Of a DNA stretch of 18,242 nucleotides, positions 13,650-18,242 are shown one piece after another. Location: contig CAZJLO010000038.1 of assembly GCA_964547105.1 (NCBI GenBank), positions 1 through 18,242 of the forward strand, given 5' to 3'. Under the pieces are notes generated by a model that had not been told where the DNA came from, ran no database searches, and was given only the letters and a program-made list of their open reading frames with translations. Position 1 is the first letter of the stretch. Every line of letters begins with the position of its first letter. A program made the translations under genes and the position numbers. Origin of the DNA: RXOA01 sp964547105 (GTDB taxonomy: Bacteria; Bipolaricaulota; Bipolaricaulia; UBA7950; UBA9294).

Positions 13650-14645
13650 ATGAGCAAGCTGAATGTGGATGTGGCAATCATTGGAGCAGGTCCCGCCGGA
13701 CTCACGGCGGCGATTTACACGCGGCGGGCTTTGCTGTCGACGGTGGTGTTCGAGAAGCGGACGCCGGGAGGTCAGCTCAGCGAAACCGAGTGCATCGAGA
13801 ACTTCCCCGGTATCGACGAGAAGACTACCGCTCCGGCGCTGATGGATCAGATGCGCCGCCAAGCGGTGCGGCTGGGAACCGAGATTTCGCTCGACGAAGT
13901 CGTCCGCATCTTCGTCGAACAACCCGGTTCGGATCGTCCGCAGCAGCCAAGGCGAATGCATCTTGTCACCTCAGCCGGCGAGTGCGAAGCGCGCACAGTG
14001 ATCATCGCCTCGGGATCAAGACCCCGCCCGCTTCCGGCAGCGGGGGCGGATCGCTTCAAGGGAAAGGGTGTCTCGTACTGCGCAACCTGCGACGGCTTCT
14101 TCTTCCGGGAGAAGCGGGTGCTTGTCGTCGGCGGCGGAGATTCGGCGCTGACAGAAGCACTGTACCTGACGAGATTTGCGGCCTGGGTCGGCGTGGTGAT
14201 CCGTCATCGCGAAGATGATCCGAGGGCGTTTCGCGCCAGTCGGCTCCTTCAAGACCGTGCCCGGGCGCACCCCGGAATCGAGTTCTTGTGGGACCGTACG
14301 ATCGAGGAAATCCACGGCGATGCGTTTGTCTCCAGCGTGACGTTCCGGAGGCTTTCGACCGGCGATCGCGAGTCCTCTCCCATCGACGGTGTGTTCGTCA
14401 GCATCGGACACACGCCGGAGACAGGGTTCCTGCGGGGAACTGTCGATCTCGACCAACACGGCTACGTAATCACGAACCCCGCGCTGGCGACCAACATTGC
14501 CGGTGTCTTCGCCGCCGGCGATGTTCGTGCGTTCACGAGCCGATATGCACAAGCGGTGATCGCCGCCGGTGATGGAGCGATCGCTGCCATCGAAGCGGAG
14601 CGCTACCTTTTTGATCATACGTCCCCTCCAACGAGCATTTCTTGA
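13650..14645 (+). CDS. trxB: Thioredoxin reductase (NADPH), low-molecular-weight type
   Basis: The protein has 331 aa. This flavoprotein passes electrons from NADPH through FAD and a disulfide to thioredoxin. Seen: the FAD-binding GAGPAG (12-17) with PGGQLSETECIENFPG; the redox motif CATC at 144-147; the NADPH Rossmann motif GGGDSA (161-166) with a following RHRE...FRAS segment that fits 2'-phosphate binding, though it is not the textbook HRR motif; and the C-terminal FAD motif GVFAAGDVR followed by YAQAVIAAGDG. The open frame extends upstream, but that part is xseB in another frame. ATG 13650 matches the family start. The real partner could be thioredoxin or a related protein; no thioredoxin gene is in the window. 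Confidence 0.94.
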   Translation: MSKLNVDVAIIGAGPAGLTAAIYTRRALLSTVVFEKRTPGGQLSETECIENFPGIDEKTTAPALMDQMRRQAVRLGTEISLDEVVRIFVEQPGSDRPQQPRRMHLVTSAGECEARTVIIASGSRPRPLPAAGADRFKGKGVSYCATCDGFFFREKRVLVVGGGDSALTEALYLTRFAAWVGVVIRHREDDPRAFRASRLLQDRARAHPGIEFLWDRTIEEIHGDAFVSSVTFRRLSTGDRESSPIDGVFVSIGHTPETGFLRGTVDLDQHGYVITNPALATNIAGVFAAGDVRAFTSRYAQAVIAAGDGAIAAIEAERYLFDHTSPPTSIS

Positions 14646-14801
14646 CACAGCACCATCCAATTCGCAAGGTAGCAAAGTGGCAAGGCAGGAAGATCGACCG
14701 CTGACGATGCAAGCCGGTCGATGCGACAGACGAGGCGAAGCCGTGCATCCAGTGCGGCGTCCACCTCGCAAGGCGGGAGTGGAGGACGGAGGAGACCGAT
14801 C
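14646..14801 (+). other. Leader region before the acyl-CoA synthetase gene
   Basis: These 156 bases hold no convincing gene. A TTGACA (14642-14647) overlaps the trxB stop codon, but I see no good -10 at the right distance. An 8-bp perfect inverted repeat (ATCGACCG at 14693-14700, CGGTCGAT at 14715-14722) could form a hairpin in the leader. Whether the synthetase is read with trxB or separately is open. Confidence 0.35.
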
Positions 14802-14804
14802 GTG

Positions 14805-16478
14805 ATGTATCCAACGCTGAATGAGATGTTCGAAACGTCAATCAAGCGTTTCGCAGACAATGTGGCACTACGGATGCTGATTCCGACGGAACGAAAGAAG
14901 GGGCGAGGGATCCAGCTTGTTCTCAACGAGATCACCTACAGCCGTCTCGGGGAAACCGTCGGCCGCTTGGCGGCAGCTCTTCAGGATCTCGGCGTCCAGA
15001 AGGGAGATCGCGTTGCGCTGATCTCGAAGCCGCGTGCTGCGTTTGCCATGACGCTGTTTGCGATCCTTCGCAGCGGAGCCGCCGTGCTGCCACTGGACCC
15101 CGATCTGCAACGCGGGGAATTGAAGCGGATCCTCGAGGAAGCCAATGTAAGCGCCGCCATCTTCTCGGGCAGCAAGGCGGAAGATCTGGCCTACATCCGC
15201 GGCGAATCCCTTCCCGACATGTCGCTGGTGTGTATGGATCGCACCTCGATCGAAGGAATCGAGTTCATGGATGCTGTCGTTCTCGGCCATCGCCCGGTGG
15301 CTCCCATTCCCGTCACGCAGGATGATTTGGCAATCCTGATGTACACATCGGGAACGACCGGAAATGCAAAAGGGGCGATGCTGACGCACAGGAATATCGC
15401 CTCGAATACGCTCGCGGCGCTCAAGGTCGTCGACCTATCCGAGCGGGACAACTTCCTGTCCATTGTTCCGTGGTATCACATCTACGGGTTGACGATCACG
15501 CTGATGTGTCCGATTTCCGTCGGGGCAACGACGACCTATACACCGGTCGATCGTAACCTGATGCAGGTGATGCACCGCGCGCGTCCCACGGTAATGCTCG
15601 GCGTCCCTAAGCTCTACAATGTCCTATACGAGCGGGTTCACGCAGGAATCGAGAAGAGTGCTCTCAAGCGCCTAATCGCCAGGATGTCGCCGTCGCTGAT
15701 GGGGAAGCTGGTCGTGCGTAAGCTGTTCGGCAGCCAGTTCCGCTTCTTCACATCCGGGGGAGCGCCGCTGAACCCGGATGCCGCCGCGGGATTCCGCCGT
15801 ATGGGAATCGGGATTCTTGAGGGGTACGGCCTCACGGAGACATCGCCGCTGCTGACGGCCTCCGATCTGTTCGCCTCCGAGCCGGGGATGATCGCACTTG
15901 ATGATGTCGAGATCAAGATCCTCGACCCGGGAGAAGATGGGGTGGGCGAAGTGCTCGCTCGCGGACCGAATATCATGGCCGGTTACTACAAGAACCCCGA
16001 TGCAACCGCGGAGGTCATCGACGACGAGTTGTGGTTCCATACCGGCGATCTTGGGGTCATCTCCAACGGGCATCTCGTGCTTTCGGGGCGGGCGAAGAAT
16101 GTGATCGTCCTTGAGACGGGCAAGAACGTCTATCCTGAGGAGCTTGAATGGGAGTTCAACAGCATCCCCGCCATCGAGGAGATCATGGTCTACGAGGACG
16201 AACGGCAGGGCATTCCCGTTGTTTCCGCTTTGGTCTACCCAAGTGAGGCGGCTCTCAAGGAGCTGGGCATCACCAACAAGGATGACACACTCGATCACAT
16301 TTGGGAGGAGATCAAGAAGGCCAACGAGAACCTGGCGATGTTCAAGCGCATTCGCTACAAGGAGTGCGTGCATCTGGTTGACGAACCGTTCGAGAAAAGC
16401 GTGAAACTGGACATCAAGCGGTTCAAGGTCAAGCTCTCCGAATCGAGTCAGGCTCCGTCGGACGATCAGCCGTCCTAG
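14805..16478 (+). CDS. AMP-forming acyl-CoA synthetase (long-chain fatty acid CoA ligase type)
   Basis: The protein has 557 aa and belongs to the ANL adenylate-forming superfamily. It activates a carboxylic acid with ATP to an acyl-AMP and transfers it to CoA. Seen: the N-terminal TYSRLGETVGRLAAALQDLGV...GDRVAL; the phosphate-binding loop MYTSGTTGNAKGAMLTH; VPWYHIYG; FFTSGGAPLN; GYGLTETSP; WFHTGDLG; the hinge SGRAKNVIVLETGKNVYPEELE; and near the C-terminus EKSVKLDIKRFKV in place of the usual catalytic-Lys region. The set fits long-chain fatty acid ligases (FadD-like), though substrate length is not certain. GGAGGAG lies 10 nt before ATG 14805 and 7 nt before GTG 14802, so either could be used. 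Its stop overlaps the acyP stop on the other strand. Confidence 0.9.
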   Translation: MYPTLNEMFETSIKRFADNVALRMLIPTERKKGRGIQLVLNEITYSRLGETVGRLAAALQDLGVQKGDRVALISKPRAAFAMTLFAILRSGAAVLPLDPDLQRGELKRILEEANVSAAIFSGSKAEDLAYIRGESLPDMSLVCMDRTSIEGIEFMDAVVLGHRPVAPIPVTQDDLAILMYTSGTTGNAKGAMLTHRNIASNTLAALKVVDLSERDNFLSIVPWYHIYGLTITLMCPISVGATTTYTPVDRNLMQVMHRARPTVMLGVPKLYNVLYERVHAGIEKSALKRLIARMSPSLMGKLVVRKLFGSQFRFFTSGGAPLNPDAAAGFRRMGIGILEGYGLTETSPLLTASDLFASEPGMIALDDVEIKILDPGEDGVGEVLARGPNIMAGYYKNPDATAEVIDDELWFHTGDLGVISNGHLVLSGRAKNVIVLETGKNVYPEELEWEFNSIPAIEEIMVYEDERQGIPVVSALVYPSEAALKELGITNKDDTLDHIWEEIKKANENLAMFKRIRYKECVHLVDEPFEKSVKLDIKRFKVKLSESSQAPSDDQPS

Positions 16479-16825
16479 CCGGGACGGATCCGGAATCCGT
16501 GGAGGTCGTGCGGCGTATCGCATCGGGACTGGTATCGGTGCCGTACGCCCTCCACTCGAGCACCGGGCGGGCCGACGCGCAACCACGCAAGCAGCTTCTC
16601 GACCGACTGGGGCGAGCCTTGGGCCCAGATCTCGACCCGCCCGTCAGCAAGGTTCTTCACCCAGCCGGCAACGCCAAGCTCAACAGCCATTCGCTGAGTG
16701 CTCACGCGATAGGACACCCCTTGAACGCGTCCCTCCACCCAGGCATGAATGGCAATGGGCTCTTGGGCGCCTTCCGCTGCGTCGGCCCGGGGGACCGTGG
16801 AGTTGTCGTGGTTCGTTGCAGGCAT
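16475..16825 (-). CDS. acyP: Acylphosphatase
   Basis: The protein has 116 aa, of which about 25-116 is the acylphosphatase domain. It hydrolyses the carboxyl-phosphate bond of acyl phosphates in the cytosol. Seen: WVEGRVQGVSYR with catalytic Arg40, then LGVAGWVKN with catalytic Asn58, DGRVEIWAQG, and a final strand with FRI. The usual GVGFR is GVSYR here. The first 24 residues are a hydrophilic extension beyond the core; no better internal start is visible. ATG 16825 has AAGGCGGAG just upstream, only 12 bp after the second stop of the rarA reading frame, so it is probably cotranscribed with rarA. Its stop codon (16475-16477) overlaps that of the convergent acyl-CoA synthetase. Confidence 0.92.
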   Translation of the reverse strand: MPATNHDNSTVPRADAAEGAQEPIAIHAWVEGRVQGVSYRVSTQRMAVELGVAGWVKNLADGRVEIWAQGSPQSVEKLLAWLRVGPPGARVEGVRHRYQSRCDTPHDLHGFRIRPG

Positions 16826-16837
16826 TCACTCCGCCTT

Positions 16838-17041
16838 CTAGGGGCTCGGAGAGGCTTCTTCCGGATCATCCCGCCGGGGTGCGTTGCGCGCCGCCCGAAT
16901 TTCCGCCAAACGCGCCGCCAACATCCGTTCCGCTCCCTCGTCCTTCGGACGGAAGTAGCGCCGCTGCGCCAGTTTCTCGGGCAGACGGTCCATGTCCGCT
17001 ACGCCGACCGGAAGAACATGAGCGTACTGATACCCTTCTCC
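16838..17041 (-). pseudogene. rarA: RarA C-terminal extension beyond an in-frame TAG
   Basis: Directly after the TAG at 17042-17044 the same frame runs 67 codons to a second TAG (16838-16840). It reads as the known RarA C-terminus: GEGYQYAH, LPEKLAQRRYFRPKDEG and AERMLAARLAEIRAAR. In relatives the join is LGYGxGYxYAH, so the TAG sits where a conserved Tyr codon (TAT/TAC) is expected, one base change away. The second stop lies 12 bp before the acyP start. This stretch was coding very recently or still is. Confidence 0.8.
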
Positions 17042-18190
17042 CTATCCCAATCCGTTCATCAGCTTCGTCGGGGCATTGCGAAGCTGCAGAGGGACCGGAT
17101 CGTTTGCCGTCTCGAGGACATCGTGGCGTGCCTGCTTGAGGCCCATGTACAGCGCATTGCTCTTGGGCGCGAGGGCAAGATAGACGGCGGCTTGCGCCAA
17201 CGCCACATCGCATTCCGGCAAACCAACAACATCCACCGCCTGCCGGGCCGAGATGGCGATCCCCAGAGCTTGTGGATCGGCAAGCCCAATATCTTCGGAG
17301 GCGATGCGGATCAGCCGCCGAGCCAGGAACCGCGGATCTTCTCCGGACTCGATCATCCGCGTCAGCCAATAGAGTGTCGCATCGGCATCGGAATTGCGGA
17401 TCGATTTGTGAAGCGCGGAAATCAGGTTGTAGTGCTCTTCTCCGGCACGGTCGTACGCAAGGCGCTTCCGCTGAACGGCCTTTGCCACTACCCCGGCATC
17501 GATCGTCTCCCCGGACACGACGGACGCTGCCAGCTCAAGTGTCGTCAGTGCGCGTCTCGCATCGCCATCCGAAAGGGCGATCAGTGCGTCCTCCGCCTCC
17601 GCCGTGATCGAGAAGGCACCGCCCAATCCCTGAGGAGAGAGAAGCGCCCGCCGGATCGCGTCGCGTACCTCGGATTCGGACAGAGGAGCAAAGCAGAACA
17701 TCTGGCAACGCGACAGAAGCGCCGACGTAAGAACAAACGACGGATTCTCGGTGGTCGCCCCGACAAAGATGACGCTCCCCTCCTCCAGATACGTCAGGAG
17801 AACGTCCTGCTGCGATCGCGAAAACCGATGGATCTCGTCGAGAAACAACAGATCACGCTGCCCGCGAGTGGCGTAACGGTTCCGTGATCGTTCCAGCGCC
17901 GCCCGGACTTCCTTCACCCCCGACAACGCAGCTGAGAGATGGACGAAGTCTGCTCCCGAGCGTTCGGCAAGGATCCTCCCCACCGTGGTTTTTCCCGTTC
18001 CCGGCGGCCCCCAGAATAGGAACGCTCGATACCTGCCGCGTTCCATGAGCGTTCGCAACGGTGCCCCTTCGCCAAGAAGCTCGCCTTGCCCGATGACATC
18101 GTCCAGCGTCGCCGGCCTCATCCGCTCGGCAAGCGGCAGATCCGGCGATGGCTCCAGCTGACGATCCTGCTCCTCCATGAACAGCTTCAT
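17042..18190 (-). CDS. rarA: Replication-associated recombination protein A (AAA+ ATPase), interrupted by TAG
   Basis: The protein has 382 aa to the first stop; the usual family length is about 430-450. RarA (MgsA, WRNIP1 relatives) is a clamp-loader-like AAA+ ATPase that acts at stalled replication forks. Seen: LAERMRPATLDDVIGQ; Walker A GPPGTGKTT (61-69); Walker B LLFLDEIHRF; sensor 1 ATTENPSF; the arginine-finger LLSRC; sensor 2 SDGDARRALTTLE; then the tetramerisation region with DRAGEEHYNLISALHKSIR, ARRLIRIASEDIGLADP and ALYMGLKQARHDV. It ends at RNAPTKLMNGLG followed by TAG, losing the conserved tail unless the stop is read through. It starts at ATG 18190, with a -10 6 nt upstream; ATG 18178 is an alternative. 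Confidence 0.92.
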   Translation of the reverse strand: MKLFMEEQDRQLEPSPDLPLAERMRPATLDDVIGQGELLGEGAPLRTLMERGRYRAFLFWGPPGTGKTTVGRILAERSGADFVHLSAALSGVKEVRAALERSRNRYATRGQRDLLFLDEIHRFSRSQQDVLLTYLEEGSVIFVGATTENPSFVLTSALLSRCQMFCFAPLSESEVRDAIRRALLSPQGLGGAFSITAEAEDALIALSDGDARRALTTLELAASVVSGETIDAGVVAKAVQRKRLAYDRAGEEHYNLISALHKSIRNSDADATLYWLTRMIESGEDPRFLARRLIRIASEDIGLADPQALGIAISARQAVDVVGLPECDVALAQAAVYLALAPKSNALYMGLKQARHDVLETANDPVPLQLRNAPTKLMNGLG

Positions 18191-18196
18191 GCGTTC

Positions 18197-18202
18197 ATCC
18201 TA
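18197..18202 (-). promoter_or_regulatory. Putative -10 of rarA, leaderless type
   Basis: TAGGAT on the minus strand ends 6 nt before ATG 18190, and there is no Shine-Dalgarno. The -35 at the expected distance is weak (TGGCTG-like). Confidence 0.45.
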
Positions 18203-18229
18203 GCGCAACCATCGACTGCCAGCCACCGG

Positions 18230-18235
18230 TTGACA
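18230..18235 (+). promoter_or_regulatory. Possible -35 box of a gene right of the window
   Basis: A consensus TTGACA on the plus strand lies 7 nt from the window end, divergent from rarA. Its -10 would fall outside the window, so it cannot be confirmed. Confidence 0.3.
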
Positions 18236-18242
18236 GACACCG

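Noticed and set aside
14702..14815. Out-of-frame stretch with a CIQCG zinc-ribbon-like motif before the acyl-CoA synthetase
   Set aside because: The frame has no start codon after its upstream stop, and one CxxC motif is not enough.
16499..17887. 462-aa plus-strand open frame across acyP and rarA
   Set aside because: It runs antisense to two recognised genes and has no coherent domain.
16838..18190. Genome-wide recoding of TAG as an explanation for the rarA stop
   Set aside because: Several other genes in the window end naturally at TAG at the expected family length.
1..18242. CRISPR arrays, rRNA genes, transposases or integrases
   Set aside because: I looked for regular spaced repeats, rRNA sequence and recombinase motifs and saw none.

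Overview
The window comes from a bacterium of moderately high GC. It carries ordinary bacterial housekeeping genes: uvrC, rnpA, greA, xseA/xseB, trxB, rarA and a tRNA-Ala. Several genes (uvrC, rnpA, xseA, trxB, rarA) have a -10-like hexamer only 6-12 nt before the start codon and no Shine-Dalgarno, which suggests leaderless transcripts. Genes inside operons, and several with longer leaders, have good Shine-Dalgarno sequences. rnpA is not next to rpmH. I cannot name the phylum from sequence alone.

Left third (1-5400) is an accessory island next to a tRNA-Ala(TGC) gene (5324-5400, minus). From the intact tRNA leftwards it holds: a DUF4062 + GHKL-ATPase (Schlafen/RecG-like C-terminus) protein; a decayed tRNA-Ala copy (3325-3401); a dual-specificity-type phosphatase; and an OLD-family ATPase/TOPRIM nuclease-like protein followed by a small, frameshifted partner gene that runs off the left edge. 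The two tRNA copies share a perfect 61-bp direct repeat exactly 1999 bp apart. A related 49-bp motif precedes the decayed copy and recurs about 800 bp further left. I read this as serial insertion of small, integrase-less, one-gene cassettes at one tRNA-Ala site. The cargo types (OLD nuclease, GHKL ATPase, phosphatase) fit a defence-like island, but that function is inferred.

Right two thirds (5471-18242) is conserved chromosome. A small membrane protein gene (minus) diverges from uvrC. An M42 aminopeptidase follows uvrC and converges on a class I aminotransferase through a strong bidirectional hairpin. The minus-strand run rnpA > greA > PAP2 phosphatase > aminotransferase is tightly packed; rnpA and greA overlap by 41 bp, and the aminotransferase has its own promoter over the PAP2 stop codon. 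Diverging from rnpA is xseA-xseB (both exonuclease VII subunits, overlapping), then trxB and an AMP-forming acyl-CoA synthetase. The synthetase stop codon overlaps that of acyP on the opposite strand. acyP lies downstream of rarA.

The most unusual housekeeping observation is in rarA. An in-frame TAG replaces what looks like the conserved Tyr of the C-terminal LGYG motif, yet the frame stays open for 67 more recognisably RarA-like codons and closes just before the acyP ribosome-binding site. TAG is an ordinary stop for many genes here, so genome-wide recoding is unlikely. A recent nonsense mutation, local readthrough or a sequencing error remain possible.
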